Of a stretch of DNA of 37,083 nucleotides, positions 24,788 to 32,432 are shown one piece after another. Each line of letters starts with the position of its first letter. Position 1 is the first letter of the stretch. A program made the translations under genes and the position numbers. Source of the DNA: a bacterium (GTDB lineage: Bacteria > Moduliflexota > Moduliflexia > Moduliflexales > JAUQPW01); assembly GCA_030550175.1 (NCBI GenBank), contig JAUQPW010000052.1:1-37083 (forward strand), given 5' to 3'. The notes beneath the pieces were generated by a model that saw only the letters and a list, made by a program, of their open reading frames with translations, was not told where the DNA came from and did no database searches.

Positions 24788-27583
24788 ATGTTTGAAATCC
24801 GTTTTATCCTTAATGAACAACCTGTTTGTGTTTCTTCGCATCCCGGTAAGTCTTTACTACAGGTATTGCGGGAAGATCTAAAATTAACAGGTACCAAAAT
24901 AGGCTGTTTAGAAGGTGAATGTGGGGCTTGCAGTGTTTTTGTTAACGGAACTCTGGTTAATTCCTGTTTAATACCTGTAGGTAAAGTGCAGGGGAGTACC
25001 GTAATAACCATCGAAGGATTAGCCGGGCACCCGGACTTTCCCGTTATCCAGCGCGCCTTTTTAGAAAAATGGGCAGTTCAATGTGGGATTTGTATTCCCG
25101 GGATGGTCATGGCAACCAAGGCCTTGTTAGATAAAAATCCCAGTCCCTCCCGACAAGAGATTAAAACCTTTTTATCCGGGAATCTTTGTCGATGTACGGG
25201 ATACGTGAAGATCCTGGAAGCGGTGGAGTTTGCAGCGCTCCTCCTCCATCGGGATCCAAAAAATGGAGATACCAGGGTAGAAGAACCGGAGAGTAGGGAA
25301 GATGGAGAAGTTACCTTCTCCCACTCCCCTATCCGTATGGTCGGCCGTTCCATAATCCGGGTGGATGGTGCCGAGAAAGTTTCAGGTACGGCCAAATATG
25401 CAGATGACTATCATCTGGAGGATATGCACTATATTCATCTGGTGCGGAGTCCACATGCCCATGCCAGGATTCTGAGGATTCAGGTGGAAGAAGCTCTCCA
25501 GGAACCGGGGGTTCTGGGAATTTTAACGGCTAAAGATATTCCCGGTCATAATCGGTTTGGTATTATTGTCGAAGACCAACCGGTTCTGGCCGAAGATCGG
25601 GTCCGGTTTAAAGGGGAAGCCGTGGCTATGGTGGTTGCCTCTTCTCGAGAAAGAGCTCAAAAGGCTGCGGAAAAGGTCCAGGTGGATTATGAGTTATTAC
25701 CTGCCCTGTTCTCACCCTTTGAAGCCTTGAAACCGGATGCCCCCCAACTCCATGACTCCGGAAATATACTTTCGAATCCCCGGGTAAAGCGAGGTGATGT
25801 AGAAGAAGGGTTCTCCCAATCTGAGATTATCGTAGAGAATACCTTTGAGACTACCTTTATCGAGCACGCTTACCTTGAGACCGAAGCCGGAATTGCCTAC
25901 CTGGATGAAAACGGTCGTATTACCCTGCGGGTTTCGACCCAAACCCCCCATATGGATCAGGAAGCGACCGCTAGGATCTTGGGGATACCGAGTCATCGGG
26001 TTCGGGTTATCCAGGCAACCACGGGTGGAGGATTTGGAGGTAAACTGGATATCTCCGTTCAACCTTTCCTGGCTCTGGCCGTTTATAAGTTTAGAAAACC
26101 GGTTAAATTGACTTACAGCCGGGAGGAATCCTTTCTCAGTACCACAAAACGCCACCCCTATGTCATGACTTGTAAACTGGGAGCTAAACAGGATGGTACC
26201 CTGGTTGCGGCTCAGGTAAACATTGTAGGAGATACCGGGGCCTACGCTTCGTGGGGTCCAACCGTCATTAAGCGTGCGGTTATTCACAGGAGTGGTCCCT
26301 ATTCCCTATCCCATTACCTGGGTGAGGGTAAAGTTGTGTACACCAACAATCCCATTGCCGGAGCCATGAGAGGATTCAGCACGCCGCAAATGGCCTTTGC
26401 AACCGAATCCCAGATGGATATCCTGGCGGCCAAATTGGGTATAGACCCTATCACACTTCGGTTAAAAAACTGTTTGAAACCCAGCTCGGTTACGGCTACC
26501 GGACAGGTATTGGGAGTGAGTGTTGGAATGGAAGAAACCTTGCTGGCTGTCCGGAATAAATGGGAGGAGATTAAGGGAAGATATCCTCTGGGGCGGCAAG
26601 GGGATTTTGCCTACGGATTTGGCGTGGCGGGTCTGTGGTATGGAATCGGAAATACTGCCATGAGCAACCCTTCCCGTGTGAGATTGGAACTGGAGCCCGA
26701 TGGGAAAATCCATCTCTATACCGGTGCAGCCGATATTGGACAGGGTTCAAGCACGGTTCTTCTTCAAATTTTGGCCGATGAAATGGAAACTTCTATGGAT
26801 CAACTTCGCCTGACCACAGCCGACACAGAAATTACCCCTGATTCCGGAAAAACCTCAGCCAGCCGCCAGGTTTTTATCACGGGAAATGCTATTCGGGATG
26901 CCGCAGGACAACTGAAGGAAACTTTGCTGAAACGAGGAGCAGAACTCTTGAAATGCCCGGTAGATAGCTTAAACCTGGGCCGTGGGTATATTTTCTCTCG
27001 GAATCAACAAAGATCGGTATCTTTTGCCGAAGTTGCCTGTTATCTTCGAGATACCCGGTCTCCCACCTCTTTTATAGGCTACTTTGATCCTCAGACAACC
27101 CCCCTCAGTGAGCTCGGACAGGGATCCCCTTACCAAACTTATGGTTTCGGCACCCATCTGGCCCATGTTCAAGTCCATACCCGTACGGGGGAGGTTAAAG
27201 TCCTTCAGTTTATCGCAGCCCACGATGTAGGTAAAGCCATCAATCCCAAAGGCGTCGAGGGTCAAATTGAAGGAGGGGTTGTAATGGGTTTAGGATTTGC
27301 CCTTACCGAACAGTTTGTTCCGGAGAAAACCCACAATTTTTCCACTTACTTAATTCCAACCTTCCAGGAAACCCCAGAGATTTATCCCCTTATCATTGAA
27401 AGTGAAGACCCTGCAGGTCCTTTTGGTGCAAAGGGGGTGGGAGAATTGGCCATGATCGGCACGGCTCCGGCCATTATTAATGCCATTTATAATGCTACAG
27501 GTGCCCGGATTTATAGCCTTCCGGCAACTCCGGAGAAGGTTTTTAATGCTTTAAAAAATAGTTCGTTGTCCGGGACCCGTTGA
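24788..27583 (+). CDS. Fused [2Fe-2S] and molybdopterin subunit of a nicotinate-dehydrogenase-type hydroxylase
   Basis: The 931 residues combine two usually separate subunits. Residues 1-155 are the small subunit with two [2Fe-2S] sites: Cys40, 45, 48, 60 (GCLEGECGACS) and Cys99, 102, 134, 136 (QCGICIPGM, NLCRCTGY). From about 183 the molybdopterin subunit begins (VGRSIIRVDGAEKVSGTAKY). It includes ATTGGGFGGK, the Arg loop AMRGFSTPQ, AADIGQGSST and FGAKGVGELAM with the probable catalytic Glu. Such enzymes insert oxygen from water into N-heteroaromatics. The context favours nicotinate to 6-hydroxynicotinate, but xanthine- or aldehyde-type substrates cannot be excluded. The ATG at 24788 lacks a clear ribosome binding site; the gap from the FAD gene is 35 nt. 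Confidence 0.92.
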   Translation: MFEIRFILNEQPVCVSSHPGKSLLQVLREDLKLTGTKIGCLEGECGACSVFVNGTLVNSCLIPVGKVQGSTVITIEGLAGHPDFPVIQRAFLEKWAVQCGICIPGMVMATKALLDKNPSPSRQEIKTFLSGNLCRCTGYVKILEAVEFAALLLHRDPKNGDTRVEEPESREDGEVTFSHSPIRMVGRSIIRVDGAEKVSGTAKYADDYHLEDMHYIHLVRSPHAHARILRIQVEEALQEPGVLGILTAKDIPGHNRFGIIVEDQPVLAEDRVRFKGEAVAMVVASSRERAQKAAEKVQVDYELLPALFSPFEALKPDAPQLHDSGNILSNPRVKRGDVEEGFSQSEIIVENTFETTFIEHAYLETEAGIAYLDENGRITLRVSTQTPHMDQEATARILGIPSHRVRVIQATTGGGFGGKLDISVQPFLALAVYKFRKPVKLTYSREESFLSTTKRHPYVMTCKLGAKQDGTLVAAQVNIVGDTGAYASWGPTVIKRAVIHRSGPYSLSHYLGEGKVVYTNNPIAGAMRGFSTPQMAFATESQMDILAAKLGIDPITLRLKNCLKPSSVTATGQVLGVSVGMEETLLAVRNKWEEIKGRYPLGRQGDFAYGFGVAGLWYGIGNTAMSNPSRVRLELEPDGKIHLYTGAADIGQGSSTVLLQILADEMETSMDQLRLTTADTEITPDSGKTSASRQVFITGNAIRDAAGQLKETLLKRGAELLKCPVDSLNLGRGYIFSRNQQRSVSFAEVACYLRDTRSPTSFIGYFDPQTTPLSELGQGSPYQTYGFGTHLAHVQVHTRTGEVKVLQFIAAHDVGKAINPKGVEGQIEGGVVMGLGFALTEQFVPEKTHNFSTYLIPTFQETPEIYPLIIESEDPAGPFGAKGVGELAMIGTAPAIINAIYNATGARIYSLPATPEKVFNALKNSSLSGTR

Positions 27584-27588
27584 AACTA

Positions 27589-27639
27589 CAGGTACAGAGA
27601 ATCCAAAGACCCTTTTTCTGTCTTATCTCTCTGTGCCTG
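27589..27639 (+). promoter_or_regulatory. Intercistronic hairpin before the reductase gene
   Basis: CAGGTACAGAGA (27589-27600) pairs with TCTCTGTGCCTG (27628-27639), 12 bp including one G-T pair, with a 27-nt loop. It starts 6 nt after the molybdenum-subunit stop and covers the possible GTG start at 27633, which favours the ATG at 27690. It could be an RNA processing or stability element. Confidence 0.4.
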
Positions 27640-27689
27640 GGGTTATCGAGGTAAAGAATAACGGATCCCCGACAACGGACGGCGGACAG

Positions 27690-29060
27690 ATGTCCGAGGA
27701 AAATATTGTAACCTGCAAGTGTTGCCCTGTTTTCTGCCGAATTCGACCAGGCCAGAAAGGGGCCTGTCTACGGTATGAAAACTACAACGGCGAAGTTCGC
27801 CGGACGATCCCACTGGTACGTTACGACGCTATTAAGGAGGTTGCGATAGACAACGATCAGCCGATAACGAACCACGAGCTACAACCGGAAATTACAGGGA
27901 TCGGTTCGGGAACAACGTATCCCGATTATAAAAGAGCCCCTTTTATCGTTCAATATGAGGAAAGTGGCGTCGAAGTGGTCACGGTGGTATCGGAAGTGCC
28001 GCTCAGTTACTGTGGGATGGAAATTAAACTGGATACCGATGAGTATATCGGGGAGGAGTGTGCAAAGGTTTATAGCGAGGGAGTTCAGGTTGGGTTTGTA
28101 GCACAAGAACAATATGGATCGAAGATGCTCAGCCTGGGGGGAATTAATCTGATCAAGGAGAAAAAATCCGGGTTAAAAACCGTTCTCCTCATGGAAGCCA
28201 TTGCCAATCGAGAAAAGGTAGAGGTTCAAATAGAAAGAGGAGCCCATCTTGAATTCCGGGTTGGGGAGGCCCCTGTTATCAATGGGAAAAAAATCCAAAA
28301 GATGCGGGTGGGATGTGGAAGCGCTGCCATGGCTTTATTTGCGTATCCTTTCCGAGAAGCAGCAGATGAGGTCATCGTGATCGACTCGGATTTGACCGCG
28401 ATCTATACGGAGCATCCCGTGGGTAAAGATTTGGCTTCGGGTTTTTCCGGTATCCATCTTAAATTCCGTCGAAGCTCTCCAGGTCGGTATTTTGGTGATG
28501 ATGGGGAGGGTTGGGGAGGAACCTCCATCCAGAATCCTGTAGACGTGATCAGTTATATTGAAAACATCCAGGATAAAGAAGGAATGACTATCTTGATCAC
28601 GGAGGCTACCGGTGAACGAAGCGCTTTATTTCAAGTTCAGAGGGGAAAACTGATAGAAATTCCATTGACTCCGCAGGCTTCCAGGGCTGTTCAACTCATT
28701 CAGGAAAACTGTGAACCTTCCCGGGTATCGGCCCTTTTTATCGGAGGAGCCGGGGGAAGTGCCCGGGTGGGAGTCGCCTCTAAACCCTTGAAGTTTACCG
28801 AAGCGGTACATCAGGGTAAGGTTAAGATGACCTCTGGAGGCGCCCCGGTATTCATTTATCCAGGCGGGGGAATTACCTACCTGGTAGACGTGGAGAAAAT
28901 CATGAAGGGTTCCTTTGGCTGGATTCCCACACCGGCTATTGTAGCCCCTATCGAATATACCATGCCGCTGGATCTTTATTTAGAACTTGGAGGATTTGCA
29001 GACTCGATCGTACCTTTGAAGGAACTAAGGGATCCAGTAGTCTTTTACCAGAAACCTTAG
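27690..29060 (+). CDS. hnr: 6-hydroxynicotinate reductase-like Fe-S protein
   Basis: The protein has 456 residues from the ATG at 27690; a GTG at 27633 lies in the hairpin and is unlikely. The N-terminus has a compact Cys group CKCCPVFC and GAC (Cys9, 11, 12, 16, 26), suited to an Fe-S cluster, then PLVRYDA. Later segments include VSEVPLSYCGMEIKLDT, GFVAQEQYGSKMLSLGG, VGCGSAAMALFA, GFSGIHLKF, ALFIGGAGGSARVGV and a Gly-rich KMTSGGAPVFIYPGGG. I recall the same Cys-rich start in 6-hydroxynicotinate reductase, a ferredoxin-dependent enzyme with Fe-S and covalent flavin that reduces the ring to tetrahydro-6-oxonicotinate. The position between the hydroxylase and UPF0280, with the enamidase two genes back, strongly supports this. 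Its TAG stop is in frame with the next gene. Confidence 0.8.
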   Translation: MSEENIVTCKCCPVFCRIRPGQKGACLRYENYNGEVRRTIPLVRYDAIKEVAIDNDQPITNHELQPEITGIGSGTTYPDYKRAPFIVQYEESGVEVVTVVSEVPLSYCGMEIKLDTDEYIGEECAKVYSEGVQVGFVAQEQYGSKMLSLGGINLIKEKKSGLKTVLLMEAIANREKVEVQIERGAHLEFRVGEAPVINGKKIQKMRVGCGSAAMALFAYPFREAADEVIVIDSDLTAIYTEHPVGKDLASGFSGIHLKFRRSSPGRYFGDDGEGWGGTSIQNPVDVISYIENIQDKEGMTILITEATGERSALFQVQRGKLIEIPLTPQASRAVQLIQENCEPSRVSALFIGGAGGSARVGVASKPLKFTEAVHQGKVKMTSGGAPVFIYPGGGITYLVDVEKIMKGSFGWIPTPAIVAPIEYTMPLDLYLELGGFADSIVPLKELRDPVVFYQKP

Positions 29061-29174
29061 AGGGAACAGGATATCACCCCCTCTTCTCCCGAATTTATAG
29101 ACTTTCCCTTAGAGTTGTGGGGTCAGGCGGACGATGTTTTTAGAACTGCTCTGGGTGGAAGGCAATTCCTTATC

Positions 29175-30023
29175 ATGAAAGAGTTCCGATTGATAAAGGA
29201 AGGTCAGGCTTCTGTTCAGTATGGGCCGATGTTTTTAGTGGTCACCGTCTACGATATCCACGGGCCCAATACTCCTCTGGCCCTGGAAGGTGTTAAAAAG
29301 GGAACTCAGGTGTTCGATCAAGTTGCCCGTTATAAACAGGTGATTTTTCAGAATATTTGTGAGGTTAAAGAGAGCCCGGATTATCCCGATGTCGTCAATC
29401 ATATGATTCAGTCGGTAGCCAGATTGGATGATCCGACCTTTACCCCCATGGCGGCAGTTGCCGGATGTATTGCGGATAAAGTGGCCGACTTTCTGGTGGA
29501 AAAAGGGGGGCAGAAAGTGATAGTGGATAACGGAGGGGATATCGCCATTCGTTTGGGAAACAATGAGAGTATCGTAGTTGGGATTCGAACCGCTCTGGTT
29601 TCCCATCGTATACGCTGCAAAGTGACCCTTTTCAAATCTGATAGAATTGGTGGAGTAGCGACCAGCGGATTGGGAGGGCATAGCTTTACCAAGGGGATTG
29701 CCACTGCTTCTACGGTGTTCGCGGAGAATGCAGGTTATGCCGATGCGGCGGCAACATTCATTGGAAATAAAACCAATATCGAAGATCCGGCCATCGAACG
29801 CCGACCGGCCGAGCAGATAAATCTCTTAACCGATATTCCAGGTCATCTGGTTACTTACAGGGTAGGAACTCTTAGCAGGGAAAAGAGCCTACAGGCTCTA
29901 CAAAACGGATTGGAGGCAGCAGAATTCTTGAGAACCAGGAGCATCATTCAAGATGCACTGATCGCCATTCATGAGGATATCTTCATGACAGAGGGTTTAC
30001 GAGAAAGGATAATTTACTGTTAG
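29175..30023 (+). CDS. UPF0280 family protein (ApbE-like fold)
   Basis: The 282 residues run from the ATG at 29175, with GGAAGG about 12 nt upstream. The frame is open back to the reductase TAG at 29058-29060 and a TTG at 29115 could start earlier. FTPMAAVAGCIADKVADFL, KVIVDNGGDIAIRLG, GGVATSGLGGHSFTKGIA and NAGYADAAATFIGN are typical of UPF0280, which is related to ApbE FAD:protein FMN transferases. No signal peptide is present, so it acts in the cytoplasm, unlike typical ApbE. Next to a reductase whose characterised relative has covalent flavin, it may be the flavin transferase for that enzyme. That link is inference. Confidence 0.82.
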   Translation: MKEFRLIKEGQASVQYGPMFLVVTVYDIHGPNTPLALEGVKKGTQVFDQVARYKQVIFQNICEVKESPDYPDVVNHMIQSVARLDDPTFTPMAAVAGCIADKVADFLVEKGGQKVIVDNGGDIAIRLGNNESIVVGIRTALVSHRIRCKVTLFKSDRIGGVATSGLGGHSFTKGIATASTVFAENAGYADAAATFIGNKTNIEDPAIERRPAEQINLLTDIPGHLVTYRVGTLSREKSLQALQNGLEAAEFLRTRSIIQDALIAIHEDIFMTEGLRERIIYC

Positions 30024-30033
30024 CCTGTCTGTT

Positions 30034-30085
30034 ATTCGTTGCCCGTTGCCGATGACAAAGGATGAGAAAACAACCGACAACGAAT
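30034..30085. repeat. Imperfect inverted repeat ATTCGTTG/CAACGAAT
   Basis: ATTCGTTGCCCG (30034-30045) and CCGACAACGAAT (30074-30085) match as inverted copies at 10 of 12 positions. CCGACAACGGA-like sequence also occurs at 27669-27679 before the reductase. Both lie in module spacers, suggesting remnants of one short repeat family. This repeat spans the GTG at 30062, which argues against that start. Confidence 0.4.
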
Positions 30086-30106
30086 GATGGACAACAGATT
30101 CAAGAA

Positions 30107-30685
30107 ATGAAAATCAGAAAATTCGTTACCATTGTCGAGGAGGTTTTAAGCGAATTAGGCCAGGAAGTTCCAAAACCGGTCAAAAAAGCTGCGGCCATTG
30201 CGGTGATAGAAAATCCGTTTGCAGGAAAATATGTTGAAGATTTAACCGAACTCATTGAAATCGGGGCAGAATTGGGGGGTCTGTTGGGAAAGCGGGCGGT
30301 AGAGGCCCTGGGGGTTTCTCCTGATAAGGTAGAGAGTTATGGTAAAGCAGCTGTTGTCGGGATATTTGGAGAACTGGAGCACGCGGCAGCTATCCTCCAT
30401 CCCAAGCTTGGAGATCCTTTTCGAAAACAGGTAGGAGGAGGGAAGGCAATTATTCCTTCAGCCAAAAAGGTCGGACCTCCGGCTACTCCTATTGATATTC
30501 CTCTCCATTACAAAGATGCTGCCTTTGTCCGTTCCCACTTCGATGCCATGGAGGTACGAGTAGCGGATTCTCCAAGACCTACAGAAATTTTGGTGGCACT
30601 GGCTGTAACCAATGGGGGAAGACCTCTGGCCCGAATTGGAGGTTTAAAGAAAGAAGAAGCCAAGAAAGAAGACGGTCTGAGATAA
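30107..30685 (+). CDS. DUF1185 'amino acid synthesis' family protein
   Basis: The 192 residues run from the ATG at 30107; a GTG at 30062 would add 15 residues translated from repeat sequence. The family pattern is clear: MKIRKFVTIVEEVLSELG, AAAIAVIENPFAGKYVEDL, ESYGKAAVVGIFGELEHAAA, GGGKAIIPSAKK, PLHYKDAAFVRSHFDAMEV and the tail NGGRPLARIGGL. The family (PF06684) has solved structures but no firmly assigned reaction to my knowledge. Conserved Glu/His (GELEHAA) and Lys (GGGKAIIPSAKK) suggest an active site. As last gene of the module it may act after ring opening or protect an unstable intermediate; this is inference. Confidence 0.85.
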   Translation: MKIRKFVTIVEEVLSELGQEVPKPVKKAAAIAVIENPFAGKYVEDLTELIEIGAELGGLLGKRAVEALGVSPDKVESYGKAAVVGIFGELEHAAAILHPKLGDPFRKQVGGGKAIIPSAKKVGPPATPIDIPLHYKDAAFVRSHFDAMEVRVADSPRPTEILVALAVTNGGRPLARIGGLKKEEAKKEDGLR

Positions 30686-30705
30686 AAAGTGATGGGTAAA
30701 AAGGA

Positions 30706-30767
30706 TGGGCCCTCACCCCCCGACCCTTCTCCCTCAGCGTGGGAGAGGAGTTGGGGGTGAGGGCCCA
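30706..30767. repeat. Palindromic intergenic repeat, 15-bp perfect arms
   Basis: TGGGCCCTCACCCCC (30706-30720) and GGGGGTGAGGGCCCA (30753-30767) are perfect inverted copies. An inner stem TCTCCC/GGGAGA lies between. This 'CCCTCACCCC...TCTCCC...GGGGTGAGGG' form is known from many bacterial genomes as a dispersed repeat. It may also end transcription of the module, although no T-run follows. Confidence 0.7.
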
Positions 30768-30902
30768 ATGGTTATTCAAATTTAACTTTACAAAGTATGA
30801 CCCTCTCTATGGATAACAAAATCCATAACTTACGAAAAATGCAAAAGTATAGAAAAGAACAGGTCAGGTAAAAATGTAGAGGGAAAACAAAGGATACCCG
30901 TG

Positions 30903-32432
30903 ATGGAAAAGCAAAGATTTTATAAAAGAGGTAAAGTATCTTACGTTTTGTTTTTTACCCTTTACCTTGGATCTTTCATCTGTTCCCTTTTGTCTATTGC
31001 CTTTGTGGGCGTTTTTCTTTTACCCTCTATTTTGCAAGCCCAGGAAAGGTCTCCAACTTCCCGAGTCCAAAAGCCAAAGTATGTTCCCGGTGAGGTTATT
31101 ATCAAATTGAAGTCAGAAGCTGTGGTTTCAAAGCAAAAGATGATTGAACGGCCAACCGAAACGGGGAACAGAATGTTAGATTTTCTCAATAGCAAGTATC
31201 AGGTACGTGCCGTTGAACCTGTATTCAAGCAGAGAACGCAGGAGTCTAGAACTCTGACGGCAGATGAACTTTCCAATGTTTTAAAACTGAAGATTGATGA
31301 GAGTAAAGATGTAGAAGCCGCTGCCCGGGAATATGCCAGATTGGAAGAAGTAGAATATGCCGAGCCTAACTATTTTTATTTTATTTCGGCTATCCCTGAC
31401 GATTCCTTCTTTTCCCTCCAATATGGTCTCCAAACAACCGATAAGAACGGAATCGATGCTGTGGAAGCCTGGGATCTGGAAAGGGGAAGTTCTAATGTAA
31501 TTATCGGAATTGTGGATTCCGGTGTGGATTATAATCACGAAGACCTGGCAGGTAAAGTCCTCAAAGGTTCTGATTTTGTTAATAACGATGAAGATCCCAT
31601 GGATGATAACGGACATGGAACCCATGTCAGTGGGATTGCAGCGGCTATTTCCAATAATCATAAGGGGGTTGCAGGGGTTTGCTGGAATTGCAAGATTTTA
31701 GCAGTCAAGTCGGTAGATATGGATGGTTCGGGTGCCAATACCTGGATTGCCAACGGAATTACTTATGCCGTCGATCACGGAGCTCGGGTCATTAATTTAA
31801 GCTTGGGAGGATCTAATCCGTCGAGGACTATGGAGTTATCCATTCAAGATGCGTATCGCCGCGGTGCCGTGATCGTAGCTGCGAGTGGGAATGATAATGC
31901 AAATCCAGTGGAATATCCCGCGGCATTTCCCGAGGTTATTGCCGTTGGAGCTTCCAATCAACAAGGCGTAAAGGCCGGTTTTTCCAACTATGGAACTTAT
32001 CTCAGCGTAGTCGCCCCAGGTCAGGCCATTTACAGCTCTCTTCCCAACAATAGGTATCAGGCTTGGAGCGGGACTTCCATGGCAACCCCTCACGTTGCAG
32101 GCCTGGCAGGTTTGATTCTTTCTAAAAATCCCTCTTTATCTAATATTCAAGTACGGTCTATTTTAACTTCCACGGCAGACGATCTGGGAGATCCGGGAAG
32201 AGACGATTTTTTTGGCTTTGGTCGAATCAATGCCTTTCGAGCCCTCACAGAAGCTACCAAACCGGGTTCGGGTGGCTCTCCGACTCCTACACCTCCTTCT
32301 TCTTCCCTTCCGCCGCCTCCCGGTAAAACGACCCCTGGAATCTGCGGTCCCTTTCTTCAAACCCTGGGGGCTATATTTTTTTTGATCGTAGGTCGGAAAT
32401 TTTGGAACCGGGACCTTCGGTGTAAAAGGTAA
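30903..32432 (+). CDS. Subtilisin-like serine protease (S8) with CGP-CTERM-like tail
   Basis: The protein has 509 residues from the ATG at 30903 (GTG at 30900 precedes it; AAAGGA about 9 nt upstream). An N-terminal hydrophobic stretch (about 13-46) acts as signal or anchor. Propeptide-like sequence follows (YVPGEVIIKLK to VEYAEPNYFYF). The catalytic domain has Asp205 (IVDSGVDYNH), His238 (NGHGTHVSGIA), the oxyanion Asn near 330 (AASGNDNAN) and Ser392 (GTSMATPHVAG). A Pro/Ser/Thr-rich linker (about 455-478) leads to GICGPFL, a hydrophobic helix and a basic end (RKFWNRDLRCKR). This tail resembles CGP-CTERM surface-sorting signals described in Thermococcales. The last 76 nt overlap the Lgt-like gene on the other strand. 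Confidence 0.93.
   Translation: MEKQRFYKRGKVSYVLFFTLYLGSFICSLLSIAFVGVFLLPSILQAQERSPTSRVQKPKYVPGEVIIKLKSEAVVSKQKMIERPTETGNRMLDFLNSKYQVRAVEPVFKQRTQESRTLTADELSNVLKLKIDESKDVEAAAREYARLEEVEYAEPNYFYFISAIPDDSFFSLQYGLQTTDKNGIDAVEAWDLERGSSNVIIGIVDSGVDYNHEDLAGKVLKGSDFVNNDEDPMDDNGHGTHVSGIAAAISNNHKGVAGVCWNCKILAVKSVDMDGSGANTWIANGITYAVDHGARVINLSLGGSNPSRTMELSIQDAYRRGAVIVAASGNDNANPVEYPAAFPEVIAVGASNQQGVKAGFSNYGTYLSVVAPGQAIYSSLPNNRYQAWSGTSMATPHVAGLAGLILSKNPSLSNIQVRSILTSTADDLGDPGRDDFFGFGRINAFRALTEATKPGSGGSPTPTPPSSSLPPPPGKTTPGICGPFLQTLGAIFFLIVGRKFWNRDLRCKR

Noticed and set aside
25712..26287. 191-codon minus-strand open frame
   Set aside because: It lies wholly inside the strongly conserved molybdopterin subunit and has no recognisable domain.
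24788..27583. Selenocysteine or in-frame TGA recoding in the molybdenum hydroxylase
   Set aside because: The frame is continuous without an internal TGA, and related nicotinate dehydrogenase uses labile selenium rather than selenocysteine.
29235..29681. 148-codon minus-strand open frame
   Set aside because: It lies inside the UPF0280 gene, where the plus strand carries the conserved family motifs.
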